64,000 nucleotides of DNA, from the NCBI RefSeq assembly GCF_000025985.1, contig NC_003228.3:186001-250000 (forward strand), written 5' to 3'. This DNA is from Bacteroides fragilis NCTC 9343 (GTDB lineage Bacteria; Bacteroidota; Bacteroidia; Bacteroidales; Bacteroidaceae). Below, piece after piece: positions 9,005-18,263 of the stretch. The notes under the pieces are model-generated. The model saw only the letters and a program-made list of their open reading frames with translations. It searched no databases and was not told the origin of the DNA. Position numbers and translations under genes: made by a program. The first letter of the stretch is position 1; each line of letters opens with the position of its first letter.

Positions 9005-10267
9005 TTATTCAGCGTATTTCTTGAAGATTACACAAGCATTGTGACCGCCGAATCCGAATGTATTCGAAAGGGCAACATTAATTTCGCGTTTCTGTGCTTT
9101 GTTGAACGTGAAATTAAGATTATAGTCAATGTTCTCGTCATTGTCACCTTCGGCATGATTGATAGTCGGAGGAACGATGCCGTTCTTAATAGCCAGAATA
9201 CTTGCAATTGATTCTACCGCACCGGCAGCGCCCAACAAGTGACCTGTCATTGATTTGGTTGAACTGATATTCAACTCAAAAGCATGTTCACCAAATACTT
9301 CTTTGATTGCTTTGGCTTCCGATATATCTCCGACCGGAGTAGATGTTCCATGAACATTGATGTAATCCACTTCTTCAGGACTCATCTCTGCGTCTTCCAG
9401 GGCATTCTTCATCACCAATTTTGCACCGAGTCCTTCCGGATGAGATGCTGTCAGGTGGTGAGCATCAGCAGACATACCTACGCCGGCAACTTCTGCATAG
9501 ATTTTTGCGCCACGGGCTTTTGCATGTTCCAGTTCTTCAAGAATCAAACATCCACCACCTTCACCCATTACAAAGCCGTCACGGCTTGCACTGAACGGAC
9601 GAGATGCAGATTGTGGTTCGTCGTTACGAGTTGACAATGCATGCATAGCATTGAAACCTCCTACACCGGCAGCTGCGATAGCGGCTTCCGAACCACCGGA
9701 TACAATCACGTTTGCCTTACCCAGACGGATCAGGTTGAATGCATCGGCGATGGCGTTAGTAGAAGTTGCACATGCAGAACAAGTTGCGTAGTTCGGGCCG
9801 TGGAAGCCATACATAATAGAAATCTGTCCGGCAGCAATATCTGAAATCATCTTAGGGATGAAGAACGGATTGTACTTAGGACCGTTTTCTTTGTGAAGGG
9901 CGTAATTACTCGTTTCCTCCTCAAATGTACGTATACCACCGATACCGGCACCAAAAATAACGCCGATTCTGTTTAAATCCTCATTTTCGATATCAAGACC
10001 CGAGTCTGCAACTGCTTCTTTGGCAACGGCAACGGCATACTGTGTGTACAGGTCCATTTTACGAGCCTCTTTGCGGTCGATATATTGAGTTGCATCGAAG
10101 CCTTTGACTTCACATGCAAATTGAGTCTTGAATTGCGATGCATCGAAATGAGTAATAGGTCCTGCTCCACTAACCCCGTTCACGAGGTTCTCCCAGAATT
10201 CCGGGACATTATTGCCAACAGGAGTAATGGCGCCCAGACCTGTTACTACAACTCTCTTTAATTCCAT
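9005..10267 (-). CDS. fabF: 3-oxoacyl-ACP synthase II (FabF)
   Basis: A 420-residue beta-ketoacyl-ACP synthase II of type II fatty acid synthesis, condensing malonyl-ACP with acyl-ACP in the cytosol. The thiolase-fold catalytic triad is visible: the nucleophile in CSACATST (Cys166), His in NVHGTSTPVGD, and the second His in STKSMTGHLLGAAGA. A Gly-rich C-terminus (SNTFGFGGHNACVIF) is typical. The length is normal. It begins 15 bases after acpP and runs into rnc, an expected operon because AcpP is its substrate carrier. Confidence 0.97.
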   Translation of the reverse strand: MELKRVVVTGLGAITPVGNNVPEFWENLVNGVSGAGPITHFDASQFKTQFACEVKGFDATQYIDRKEARKMDLYTQYAVAVAKEAVADSGLDIENEDLNRIGVIFGAGIGGIRTFEEETSNYALHKENGPKYNPFFIPKMISDIAAGQISIMYGFHGPNYATCSACATSTNAIADAFNLIRLGKANVIVSGGSEAAIAAAGVGGFNAMHALSTRNDEPQSASRPFSASRDGFVMGEGGGCLILEELEHAKARGAKIYAEVAGVGMSADAHHLTASHPEGLGAKLVMKNALEDAEMSPEEVDYINVHGTSTPVGDISEAKAIKEVFGEHAFELNISSTKSMTGHLLGAAGAVESIASILAIKNGIVPPTINHAEGDNDENIDYNLNFTFNKAQKREINVALSNTFGFGGHNACVIFKKYAE

Positions 10268-10282
10268 ACTGATGAAATCGAA

Positions 10283-10519
10283 TTACTTAGCGTGTTCTTC
10301 GATGTAAGCTACAGCATCCTGTACTGTGCCAATCTTTTCAGCTTGGTCATCAGGAATAGAGATACCGAATTCTTTTTCGAATTCCATGATAAGTTCTACA
10401 GTGTCAAGAGAATCAGCTCCCAGGTCGTTAGTGAAGCTTGCTGTTTCTGTAACTTCTGATTCTTCTACGCCCAATTTATCGACGATAATCGCTTTCACTC
10501 TTGATGCAATTTCAGACAT
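10283..10519 (-). CDS. acpP: Acyl carrier protein
   Basis: A 78-residue acidic acyl carrier protein. The phosphopantetheine attachment site is Ser37 in [12 protein letters not shown]. Four-helix ACP length and acidic composition are typical. It is the first gene of acpP-fabF-rnc and is divergent from purN, with about 150 bases between the starts. It carries growing acyl chains for FabF and, in Bacteroides, for lipid A acyltransferases (known family role). Confidence 0.97.
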   Translation of the reverse strand: MSEIASRVKAIIVDKLGVEESEVTETASFTNDLGADSLDTVELIMEFEKEFGISIPDDQAEKIGTVQDAVAYIEEHAK

Positions 10520-10668
10520 AACTTTAAGTTTTTAATTAATAATTAGTTTTATTTCTTTAAATTTGCGGTGCAAAGGAATAAATATTTATCGTCCTGCGCA
10601 AATTTTTGATTAAATAAATGCAATCTTTTGCACATTTTTCACTGTTTTGTGCACTAAAAGGTCTGATT

Positions 10669-11241
10669 ATGGGAAAAAACATCGCTATTTTTGCTTCCGG
10701 CTCCGGTACAAATGCTGAAAACATTATCCGGTATTTCGAAAAAAATGCTTCTGTTAGAGTGAGATTGGTTCTTTCTAACAGGAAAGATGCGTATGTTTTG
10801 GAGCGTGCATGTCGTTTAGGAGTGCCTTATAGGGCTTTTCCGAAGTCTGATTGGGAAGCTGCGGAGTCCATCTTGGATTTGCTGCGTAAATATCAGATAG
10901 ACTTTATTGTGCTGGCCGGTTTTCTGTTACGTATTCCGGATGCACTTTTGCATGCTTATCCTGATAAAATTATAAATATTCACCCTGCACTTTTACCTAA
11001 ATTTGGCGGAAAAGGGATGTATGGCGACCGGGTACATGAGGCGGTGGTAATGGCAGGTGAGTCCGAAAGTGGGATTACTATACATTATATAGATGAGCAT
11101 TACGATGAGGGAAGTACTGTTTTTCAGGCAAAATGCCCGGTACTTCCCGGAGATACCCCTGCGGATGTGGCTAAAAAAGTTCATGCATTGGAATATGAAT
11201 GGTTCCCCAAGATCATAGAGCGCGTTGTAAACAGCTTATAA
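10669..11241 (+). CDS. purN: Phosphoribosylglycinamide formyltransferase
   Basis: A 190-residue PurN, which transfers a formyl group from 10-formyl-THF to GAR in purine synthesis. I chose the ATG at 10669 (MGKNIAIFASGSGTN) because the upstream in-frame extension to 10618 is not conserved-looking and family members start just before the IAVxxSGxGSN strand. The catalytic Asn/His segment INIHPALLPKFGGKGMYG and the later ESGITIHYIDEHYDEG segment are both present. It is transcribed alone, divergent from acpP and convergent with pdxB (37 bases between stops). Confidence 0.95.
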   Translation: MGKNIAIFASGSGTNAENIIRYFEKNASVRVRLVLSNRKDAYVLERACRLGVPYRAFPKSDWEAAESILDLLRKYQIDFIVLAGFLLRIPDALLHAYPDKIINIHPALLPKFGGKGMYGDRVHEAVVMAGESESGITIHYIDEHYDEGSTVFQAKCPVLPGDTPADVAKKVHALEYEWFPKIIERVVNSL

Positions 11242-11278
11242 GATGATCGGGGACATTCTCCACAGATTATATCCATGA

Positions 11279-12325
11279 TTATTTAGTTATTACGATCCGA
11301 TACGCACCTTCCTCTCTTCTTAAAGGATAGTCTCCCCGAAGTTGTTCGAAGAGCCCCGGGTGAGATTTCAGGGCATCACTGTCTCTGCGAGGATCGTAAA
11401 TCATAAGGGATGCCTCTTCATAAGTTGCAGTAGAAATCAGTTTATTCTTCGGTTCCGGAGGAGTAATCCGATAGTCGGTTTCTATCCGGAAGAACCGGCA
11501 TAAGGCTTCGAGTGACATTCGGGTTGCATTTGCTTTCCCGTCCGCTGAATATCCGGCGATGTGGGGAGTGCCTATAATTACTTTCTCCAGCAGTTCAAGG
11601 TCGATATCCGGTTCATGTTCCCATACGTCAATGACAGCATCAGACAGAATGCCGGACCGGAGAGCTTCAAGCAGTGCTTCTGTTTCGATGACTTCACCGC
11701 GTGAAGTGTTCATGATTACCGCTCCTTTTTTCAGTGAATGGAAGAAATGCTTGTCCGCCAAATGATACGTTTTATATTTCCCCTCCTTATATAAAGGTAC
11801 ATGGAAAGTGATAATATCGCATTTTTCGGCTATACTTTTTAAAGAAGCGAACATTGTACTTTCTTCTCTCTCTTCTCTCGGAAGGTCATTCAGCATCACT
11901 TGTATTCCTAATTTTCGGGCTACATCAGCTACTTTGCTTCCTACATTTCCCACACCTACAATACCGATGGTCATTTGATTCAATTTCATACCACGGGTTT
12001 GCTGTAAGATAAATAGTGCGGATTGGATATACTGTGCTACGGAAGCCGAATTACATCCCGGAGCATTAGTCCATGTGATGCCGGCTTCACGGCAATAAGC
12101 CGTATCGATGTGGTCGAATCCGATCGTGGCAGTTGCGATGAACTTTACTTTGCTTCCGGCAAGCAGTGAACGATCACAACGGGTGCGTGTACGGATGATT
12201 AACGCATCGGCATCTTGCACTAGTTCAGGCGTAAAATCTTTTCCGGGGACGTATATTACTTCGTCCGCTATTTGTTCGATAGCTTCTCTGATGTAAGGTA
12301 TTTTGTTATCTACAATTACTTTCAT
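11279..12325 (-). CDS. pdxB: 4-phosphoerythronate dehydrogenase
   Basis: A 348-residue member of the D-2-hydroxyacid dehydrogenase family, recognised as PdxB of the DXP-dependent pyridoxal phosphate pathway. The Rossmann fold lies in the middle (IGIVGVGNVGSKVADVA). A substrate-side Arg/Glu pair occurs around NTSRGEVIE and DVWEHEPDID, and the catalytic His in TPHIAGYSADGK. The C-terminal 70 residues beyond the core fit the PdxB dimerisation domain, separating it from SerA. It has its own promoter-like box and is flanked by unrelated genes. Confidence 0.92.
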   Translation of the reverse strand: MKVIVDNKIPYIREAIEQIADEVIYVPGKDFTPELVQDADALIIRTRTRCDRSLLAGSKVKFIATATIGFDHIDTAYCREAGITWTNAPGCNSASVAQYIQSALFILQQTRGMKLNQMTIGIVGVGNVGSKVADVARKLGIQVMLNDLPREEREESTMFASLKSIAEKCDIITFHVPLYKEGKYKTYHLADKHFFHSLKKGAVIMNTSRGEVIETEALLEALRSGILSDAVIDVWEHEPDIDLELLEKVIIGTPHIAGYSADGKANATRMSLEALCRFFRIETDYRITPPEPKNKLISTATYEEASLMIYDPRRDSDALKSHPGLFEQLRGDYPLRREEGAYRIVITK

Positions 12326-12346
12326 GATTGGTCAGGGGTTTGCATG

Positions 12347-12354
12347 CAAAGGTA
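12347..12354 (-). promoter_or_regulatory. -7 box of pdxB
   Basis: CAAAGGTA, the reverse complement of TACCTTTG, matches TAnnTTTG on the minus strand 22 bases before the pdxB start. Confidence 0.45.
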
Positions 12355-12375
12355 GGAAATAAAAAGCAGGAAAGA

Positions 12376-12406
12376 TTGGCTATATGGAAAATATTGCATA
12401 GATTTG
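12376..12406 (+). promoter_or_regulatory. Promoter of the glycosyltransferase/kinase pair
   Basis: TTG at 12376-12378, a 20-base spacer and TAGATTTG at 12399-12406 approximate the Bacteroides TTTG-N19-TAnnTTTG arrangement, upstream of the ATG at 12458. Confidence 0.5.
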
Positions 12407-12457
12407 CCCGGTAATGCGCATTACGATAAGTTTGAACTTAGACAATTTATATTCATA

Positions 12458-13174
12458 ATGAAGTGTATCCACATTATTACTCCGGTAAAAGATTCTATCG
12501 AGTTGACGTTGCAAACGGCTGAAGCTATTTTAAAATCAGATTTCACCGTTCCTTTTCATTACACTATTTACAATGACTTCAGCACCGATGAAAATACGAA
12601 ACAATTGAAGGAGGCATCCCTTAAGATGGGATTTGAATTGGTCAATCTGTCCGAGATCACTTCTCATCCTTCTCCCAATTATTTGCTGGTGCTCCAGATG
12701 GCACAAGAGAAGGCCATTGCCGCCGAAGCGGGATTGTTGATCGTGGAATCTGACGTGATTGTGAAGAAACATACTTTACAGTCTCTTTTTGATGGTGCGC
12801 AGGCTCGCAAAGATTGCGGTATAGCTGCCGCGGTGACAGTAGATGAACATGAGGCGATCAATTATCCCTATTTATATGCAAAAGGCAAAGAGAATCAAGT
12901 CTTCCCGGAGAAGAAGCATCTTAGCTTCTGCTGCTCTTTGCTGACGACTGACTTTTTACGTGCTTTTGATTTCCATTCTCTGAACCCGGAGAAAAACTGG
13001 TTTGATGTGACCATTTCTCATCAGGCTCTTGAAAAGGGTTTTGTTAACTATCTGTTTACTACCTTGACTGTTTGGCACCGTCCGCATAGTAGCCGTCCGT
13101 GGAAACAGTTGAAATATACTAATCCGCTTAAATATTACTGGTTGAAATTTACTAAAGGATTAGATAAAATTTGA
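12458..13174 (+). CDS. Glycosyltransferase family 2-like protein
   Basis: A 238-residue GT-A-type glycosyltransferase. The N-terminal strand MKCIHIITPVKDS and an acidic YNDFSTDENT segment match the nucleotide-sugar binding part of family 2; VESDVIV (about residue 104) is the probable metal-binding DxD. The start at 12458 is preferred over the upstream 12404 start because the family begins directly with this strand and the promoter box lies immediately upstream of 12404. It is followed 4 bases later by a Kdo/WaaP-like kinase gene, suggesting joint action on lipopolysaccharide core. Donor and acceptor are unknown. Confidence 0.8.
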   Translation: MKCIHIITPVKDSIELTLQTAEAILKSDFTVPFHYTIYNDFSTDENTKQLKEASLKMGFELVNLSEITSHPSPNYLLVLQMAQEKAIAAEAGLLIVESDVIVKKHTLQSLFDGAQARKDCGIAAAVTVDEHEAINYPYLYAKGKENQVFPEKKHLSFCCSLLTTDFLRAFDFHSLNPEKNWFDVTISHQALEKGFVNYLFTTLTVWHRPHSSRPWKQLKYTNPLKYYWLKFTKGLDKI

Positions 13175-13178
13175 TGGT

Positions 13179-13892
13179 ATGACAAAGAGGCTGACGAAAA
13201 TTGGTGTAAACCCTGATTTTCAGGAATTATCTTCGTTTGTACATGAGCTCCCTACTGTATTCGAAACAGGGGGTAAAGTGATTTACAAAGGACGTAACGA
13301 GCTTAAAGAGTTTGATGTAGAGGGTAAGAAGCTGATTGTAAAGTCCTACCAATTACCTCATCTGTTGAATCGTATTATCTATAATTTTTTTCGTGCCTCA
13401 AAGGCCAAACGTTCGTATTCCTATGCTTTGATGCTCCGTAAATTGGGTATCGGATCACCGGCGCCTGTGGGATATTATTCTACAGGTTCATGGCTTTTGT
13501 TCGGTAGAAGTTATTTTGTGTGTTTGAAGTCAGATTGTCCTTATACATATCGTGACTTTGAAAAAACGGTTTTTCCGAATCAGGAGCAGATCTTACGTGC
13601 CATAGCCCGGACTACAGCCATGTTGCATGAGAATGGACTGTTGCACAAGGATTACTCTGCCGGTAACATTCTTTTTCGAACAATTGATGAAAAAGTAGAA
13701 GTGGAGATCATCGATTTAAACCGTATGCGTTTTGGAAATGTGGGTATAGAAGCGGGATGTAAAAATTTTGAGCGTCTTCCCGGTACTCATGAGATGTTTG
13801 CCATATTAGCCGAAGAGTACGCCAAAGCCCGTGGCTTTGACGTACAAACTTGTTTGGAACTTATTGAGCAAGCTCATAGTCTTTCAGATTAA
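13179..13892 (+). CDS. Kdo/WaaP-type lipopolysaccharide kinase
   Basis: A 237-residue protein kinase-like enzyme of the lipopolysaccharide kinase (Kdo/WaaP) family. The catalytic loop HKDYSAGNILF at about residues 165-175 has the catalytic Asp and metal-binding Asn. The DFG-equivalent is EIIDLNRM. A Lys-containing N-terminal lobe precedes them (VKSYQLP, KAKRSYSYALML). Family members phosphorylate a core sugar of LPS on the cytoplasmic side of the inner membrane. Bacteroides LPS is reported to carry phosphorylated Kdo, so a Kdo kinase is the most economical guess (inference). Its last 32 bases overlap the end of the convergent GT8 gene. Confidence 0.82.
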   Translation: MTKRLTKIGVNPDFQELSSFVHELPTVFETGGKVIYKGRNELKEFDVEGKKLIVKSYQLPHLLNRIIYNFFRASKAKRSYSYALMLRKLGIGSPAPVGYYSTGSWLLFGRSYFVCLKSDCPYTYRDFEKTVFPNQEQILRAIARTTAMLHENGLLHKDYSAGNILFRTIDEKVEVEIIDLNRMRFGNVGIEAGCKNFERLPGTHEMFAILAEEYAKARGFDVQTCLELIEQAHSLSD

Positions 13893-14796
13893 TATATTTT
13901 GATTTTTTTATTCCTGTTATGTAGAGGAGTCTTTTGAATCCGGTGATGACACGTGTCTGAAAGTCAATAATAGGGCGTGTTCCTTTCCATGGTGTCATGT
14001 CGAGGTATTTAAAATATTCTTGTTTCAAAGGGTGCATACTGTCATAATTCCATGGCTTTTTATTGGTATAATGAAGAATTGCCGGGTGCAGTAAAGCTTC
14101 TTTTAAGCCGCTATGCTCTTTCACCTTGTGACTGTAAGTTCGGCGGTAGAACGTGTCTTGCACATTCCAGCGGAAAGGTACGAATAATTTGTCCTTATAC
14201 AACAGTGCATTGAGAAGATCTTGATCATTGAACCGGATACGATCGGAATGTGCCAGAAAATACTGTTCACACATTTCGTCTATTTTGTGTTCCCTCCAAT
14301 ACTTCAGGTTGATCAATAATACTCCGGCATTAAAATAAGAGTACTTCTTGTCGTATTGCAAACGGGAATAGTATTCCTCTTCGTCACTACCGATATCTTC
14401 TATACATCCTATTGCATATTGCGTAATATCTGTATTCCAGAATTCACTTATATCATTCAGGACCACAATGTCACAGTCTATATATAGGATTTTGTCAATA
14501 TTTACAGGCAGTATCCGGGATAAGAGACAACGATAGTATGTTGCAATCGAAATTCTGTTTCCACTTTTCTTGATGGAAAAATTGTTTAAAAGATCTTTTT
14601 CCGGGAAATAAAAACAGATTTTGTTTCCGTATGACTCTGCAATGCTGGAAAGTGCTTTTTGATCGGCCTCCGGCAAAGTACTGGCTATGATATGAACACA
14701 AAATTCAGAATTACGATTGTTGGCGAACAATGAAGTCAGGGTTACAGCACAGTGAATCGTAAAGTTAGAGTCGATGTTACATGCAATGTGTATCAT
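13861..14796 (-). CDS. Glycosyltransferase family 8
   Basis: A 311-residue GT8 enzyme (retaining, often LPS glucosyl- or galactosyltransferase). Characteristic are the N-terminal IHIACNIDSNF strand, the DxD motif in KILYIDCDIVVLND (about 95-108), FNAGVLLINLKYW, a NDQDLLNALL segment, and HYTNKKPWNY near the C-terminus. The length is normal. It lies 27 bases after the GT90 gene in a minus-strand cluster and overlaps the kinase gene tail to tail. Likely role: adding a hexose to the lipooligosaccharide core (inference). Confidence 0.9.
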   Translation of the reverse strand: MIHIACNIDSNFTIHCAVTLTSLFANNRNSEFCVHIIASTLPEADQKALSSIAESYGNKICFYFPEKDLLNNFSIKKSGNRISIATYYRCLLSRILPVNIDKILYIDCDIVVLNDISEFWNTDITQYAIGCIEDIGSDEEEYYSRLQYDKKYSYFNAGVLLINLKYWREHKIDEMCEQYFLAHSDRIRFNDQDLLNALLYKDKLFVPFRWNVQDTFYRRTYSHKVKEHSGLKEALLHPAILHYTNKKPWNYDSMHPLKQEYFKYLDMTPWKGTRPIIDFQTRVITGFKRLLYITGIKKSKYINLKDYELAQ

Positions 14797-14823
14797 GGTG
14801 ATTGAGTTTATGGTTTGTAGTTA

Positions 14824-15846
14824 TTACATTTCTCCGCTTTGTCCAGTCGCTTTGAAATATTTGTCTAAAACAAGAAGTGAAATGAGTCTTTCCCGTTTCT
14901 TGTTCTGGAACTGTTTTATATATTCGTGGGCATGATCGATTATTTGTTGAGCCTTTTCCGGATGGTTTATGTAATAAGTGAGTTTCTCTTCAAAATCAGA
15001 AAAATCATTCTTGATTTCGATGTAATGGTAGTCGGGAATTAGTTTTCCTTCCATAAACCAGGTTTCGCAAGTAGGGCGGGTCATCACCGCAATAGAGTTG
15101 GAAGACATGACCCATTTCAGGTTAGATGCAACATCGTTCCCTTCAAGTGACAGAATAAATTTGTATTCCAGATGTTCCCGGATCGTCTTCTTGGCAACCA
15201 TCCATTCCTGAGGTATACCTGTTTCGTGACCTACTACTCCGCAGTCGCATAGAGGATGATTTATATACATTTTTATAAATTGAGTCCGGATACGACTGTC
15301 ACGGATCTTACCACGAAAAATAGCACAGTCCTTTTTGGTTGTGAAAGATCTTTTATCATTTACAAACATAAAATGGCGAAGTGCATCTAATTTTAGGATA
15401 ACGGAGTTTTGGTTATCACCAGCCAACAATCTGCTTTTTACAATGGTAGGTGAATCCGGTGTGAAATAAACATCTCCCGGACAATATTGCCATCTTAAAT
15501 CAGGACTGAACCAACGTGTATATTCTCTGGCATCAAAAAAGTAGGCCTTGTGAAAGTATGACATTTTGTAGTTGCCTAACTTTCCTCTGTATATCAGATA
15601 CCTGATTTTATTTTCTACATGCGTTCCCTGCGGGATGGGATGATTATTTCCGGATAACCTGTTATAATAACTAACACGCTCTTCAATATAGGCCCTGTCC
15701 GGACGTTTTGATAGTTGGGCGATTGTTCTCTTCAGCTGCATTCTATAAAAATAGGAGGGAATAGCCATCTTCAACATATCATAAGCGAAGTAGATGAATT
15801 TAGGCGGTTTCCCACTACGCAATTTATATACCAGACTGTCACCCAT
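14824..15846 (-). CDS. Glycosyltransferase family 90 (CAP10/LpsA-like)
   Basis: A 340-residue protein of the GT90/CAP10 type. The supporting features are the FRGKIRDSRIRTQFI segment, CDCGVVGHET, LEGNDVASNLKWVMSSNSIAVM, TWFMEGKLIPDYHYIEIK and the final helical FEEKLTYYINHPEKAQQII. These are the usual conserved blocks of bacterial LpsA-like and fungal Cap10 glycosyltransferases. No membrane segment is clear, so it is probably cytoplasmic, acting at the membrane. It is sandwiched between a GT2 gene (2 bases upstream) and the GT8 gene (27 bases downstream), so it is presumably cotranscribed. Sugar specificity is unknown. Confidence 0.85.
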   Translation of the reverse strand: MGDSLVYKLRSGKPPKFIYFAYDMLKMAIPSYFYRMQLKRTIAQLSKRPDRAYIEERVSYYNRLSGNNHPIPQGTHVENKIRYLIYRGKLGNYKMSYFHKAYFFDAREYTRWFSPDLRWQYCPGDVYFTPDSPTIVKSRLLAGDNQNSVILKLDALRHFMFVNDKRSFTTKKDCAIFRGKIRDSRIRTQFIKMYINHPLCDCGVVGHETGIPQEWMVAKKTIREHLEYKFILSLEGNDVASNLKWVMSSNSIAVMTRPTCETWFMEGKLIPDYHYIEIKNDFSDFEEKLTYYINHPEKAQQIIDHAHEYIKQFQNKKRERLISLLVLDKYFKATGQSGEM

Positions 15847-15848
15847 TT

Positions 15849-16652
15849 TTATTCTTGTTTTAAGTATTTACTTACTCCGTTTTCGCAGTAAACTATATTT
15901 TTTTCATTGTTTTTCCGGAAATATTCTGCATTCTTCTGGTCACTTTCCATGCTTTCGTGTCCATGCCACAAATGATATACGATGCCGGCGAACCTTAAAG
16001 AACGTTTTTTGCAGCCTTTCCGTTGTAAACGGTGAGTCAGGTCATCATCTTCTTTTCCCCAGCCTTCAAAAAATTCATCATATCCGTTAATTGCCAGAAA
16101 ATCGGATCTCCAGAAAGACATGTTGCATCCTAGTCCGGAAGATACGTTCTTTTTGTATCTGTCAGCAAAGAAATTAGAAACCGGTGTAGAGTGAATTGCT
16201 GTCTCAGCCCTGTTTTGTATACCGATTGTCCAAGGATAAATTCTTCGGTTTACTTTTGATTTACAGATTTCTTCTGTTAGTTTCTGCCCCAGATTCACTC
16301 TGGTTCCCCTCAAATAATGTCCTGGTTTCGCTAATCGTTTGTGGTCTTCTACAAATTTGTTGTGGAGGAAGATATCTCCATCTATTTCAATGATATAATC
16401 TCCTGTTGCTGCCGCAACAGACTTGTTGCGCATCATAGCCAAGCGAAAACCTTTGTCTTCTTGCCATAAATGTATAAGAGGCACCGGAAAATCTTTTTTG
16501 AAAGACTCTATTAAATCTTTGGTTTCTGAAGTGGAGCCATCATCGCCAACAATGACCTCGTCGGGCATAACGGTTTGGAAACGAACACTGTCCAGGCATA
16601 CGGACAAAGCCTCCGGTCGATTGTAAGTAGAGATAATAAGAGTTGTTTTCAT
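15849..16652 (-). CDS. Glycosyltransferase family 2
   Basis: A 267-residue GT2 enzyme. It opens with TTLIISTYNRPEALSVCLDS, has the VGDDGS loop and the DxD-type EIDGDIFLHN (about 110-119), and ends with a galactosyltransferase-C-like block (GCNMSFWRSDFLAINGYDEFFEGWGKEDDDLTHRL, cut here by blocks: GYDEFF, GWGKEDDD). That C-terminal block is typical of LPS and polysaccharide galactosyl/N-acetylgalactosaminyl transferases. First gene of the GT2-GT90-GT8 run, with a -7 box at 16722-16729. Confidence 0.88.
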   Translation of the reverse strand: MKTTLIISTYNRPEALSVCLDSVRFQTVMPDEVIVGDDGSTSETKDLIESFKKDFPVPLIHLWQEDKGFRLAMMRNKSVAAATGDYIIEIDGDIFLHNKFVEDHKRLAKPGHYLRGTRVNLGQKLTEEICKSKVNRRIYPWTIGIQNRAETAIHSTPVSNFFADRYKKNVSSGLGCNMSFWRSDFLAINGYDEFFEGWGKEDDDLTHRLQRKGCKKRSLRFAGIVYHLWHGHESMESDQKNAEYFRKNNEKNIVYCENGVSKYLKQE

Positions 16653-16721
16653 CTTAGTTCAGTTATTATTTAAAACCGGAAAAAGCTTTATGTTACAGCT
16701 TCTTCCAAGGTGAGGATGATA

Positions 16722-16729
16722 CAAATGTA
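16722..16729 (-). promoter_or_regulatory. -7 box for the GT2-GT90-GT8 operon
   Basis: CAAATGTA is the reverse complement of TACATTTG, matching TAnnTTTG on the minus strand, 70 bases before the start at 16652. Confidence 0.4.
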
Positions 16730-16772
16730 ATACTTATTTTGAAATAAAGGACTTTTATATTGCTCTTATTGT

Positions 16773-17843
16773 TTAGATATAAAGAATTGATCTCATAGCC
16801 GTAGCCAAAGAGGTTGCCACTCGTCTTACAAAGAAGAATTCTGTTGTCGATTTTACCGTTCTTGCCGGAATATATTTTCTGTAGGTGATAATTACTGAGG
16901 CATACGCATTAAAATAATTATATACGAAAAAGCGTCTTAGGGTGGCTGCAACTCCTATTTCCCAATTCCTTAAATAATCATAAGTATGTGCTATTTCGAA
17001 AGCATCATTGATATACTTCTTCTTTAACGAAGAAGGCGGCAAAATAATAATGTGATTAATAAAATGAAACGTTTTTTGAACCAACTTTTTGGGCTTCCTT
17101 ACTTTTATGTTATTTTCGGCAGCAAACTGAAATTGCTCATGTAACGCTTGTAAATATTGAAACTCTTTGAGCGGATTACGTGTGCTGTTTGTAATGCTGC
17201 CCGGTCGGGTTCGATAATGGTATTTAGGAGTCTGCAATAAAACGATTTTCCGGGCTTTATGAAATACTTTATAACATAAAGCTATGTCTTCAAAACTCCA
17301 TCCTACCGGAAAACGGAGTTCTGTAAACAATTCACGTTTGAATAGTTTCTCCCAGATATAATTTTGGATTATTTTGTCTTCAATTAAAGTCGCTATTGCT
17401 TTTTGAGAACTAAAAATCTTTGTCTTTTTTGATTTATATTTTACTTTTGTTCTGTTGGGCAGTTCTGTATAGTGTGTACAAATTGAAATATCAGCTTGAT
17501 GTTCGTATATCAAGTGATATAGAGTCTCGTACATATCCTCATCAACCCAGTCGTCACCATCAACAAAACCGATGTATTCTCCCGTAGCCACGTCTAACCC
17601 TGCATTACGTGCATCGCTGAGTCCTCCATTTCTTTTATGGATAACTTTAATCCGTTCGTCTTGTTCGGCAAATTCATCGCAGATAGCAGGCGAATGATCG
17701 GTTGAGCCGTCATCTACCAAGATGATTTCAATATTTTTGTAGGTCTGATTGATTAAGGATTGTATGCATTCAGAAGCATATTCTGCTATATTGTATATAG
17801 GCACAATGATGCTAATAAGCGGCAGAGGTTTATTTACTTCCAT
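16773..17843 (-). CDS. Glycosyltransferase family 2 (EpsJ-like)
   Basis: A 356-residue GT2. The GT-A core is textbook: ISIIVPIYNIAEYASECIQS, LVDDGSTDHSP, GGLSDARNAGLDVATGEY and the DxD in FVDGDDWVDEDMY. The C-terminal half is helical, basic and without an obvious membrane span. This layout is common in capsule and LPS clusters. It is separated from the next GT2 gene by 120 bases and has its own -7 box, so it may be a separate transcription unit within the same core-biosynthesis cluster. Specificity is unknown. Confidence 0.88.
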   Translation of the reverse strand: MEVNKPLPLISIIVPIYNIAEYASECIQSLINQTYKNIEIILVDDGSTDHSPAICDEFAEQDERIKVIHKRNGGLSDARNAGLDVATGEYIGFVDGDDWVDEDMYETLYHLIYEHQADISICTHYTELPNRTKVKYKSKKTKIFSSQKAIATLIEDKIIQNYIWEKLFKRELFTELRFPVGWSFEDIALCYKVFHKARKIVLLQTPKYHYRTRPGSITNSTRNPLKEFQYLQALHEQFQFAAENNIKVRKPKKLVQKTFHFINHIIILPPSSLKKKYINDAFEIAHTYDYLRNWEIGVAATLRRFFVYNYFNAYASVIITYRKYIPARTVKSTTEFFFVRRVATSLATAMRSILYI

Positions 17844-18263
17844 TCTTTTAAGCAGGTTTAGGTAATTGCTATATTCTATATTTTATATAGTTTGTGCAAA
17901 GATAGAACGTTTATATTAGAATGTTACTAAAAAATGGAGAAAAGTGGGATACTTTTATAATATTTAGAGGTTCTAAAACTAAATTGGGGTCTAAATGTAA
18001 GTGTAACAGCACTGTTTGTTCTTGTCGGCGAGTTATAATTTTTGCTATATGTGACTTTGATCGGAATTAATAGGGGGGATAGCTTTTGTGGTGGAGAGTG
18101 ATTGAAAATGGAATGATCTGTTTTAATATATTGGTTATTATTTCGATAACAAATGTTAGTTATTGGGCTTGAAGTAAGAAATATAGTGTAGGTTTATGCG
18201 ATGATTTATAAATTCACTAAAGATTTTCTGTTATCTTTGTGCCCTAAACATAAATAAGATATA
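17844..18263. promoter_or_regulatory. Divergent AT-rich intergenic region with two promoter boxes
   Basis: This 420-base stretch separates the minus-strand glycosyltransferases from the plus-strand ABC exporter. CAAAGATA (17897-17904) gives a minus-strand -7 box TATCTTTG for the GT2 gene. TATCTTTG at 18232-18239 is a plus-strand -7 box 25 bases before the exporter start. I see no gene, RNA or long repeat in between. Confidence 0.5.
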
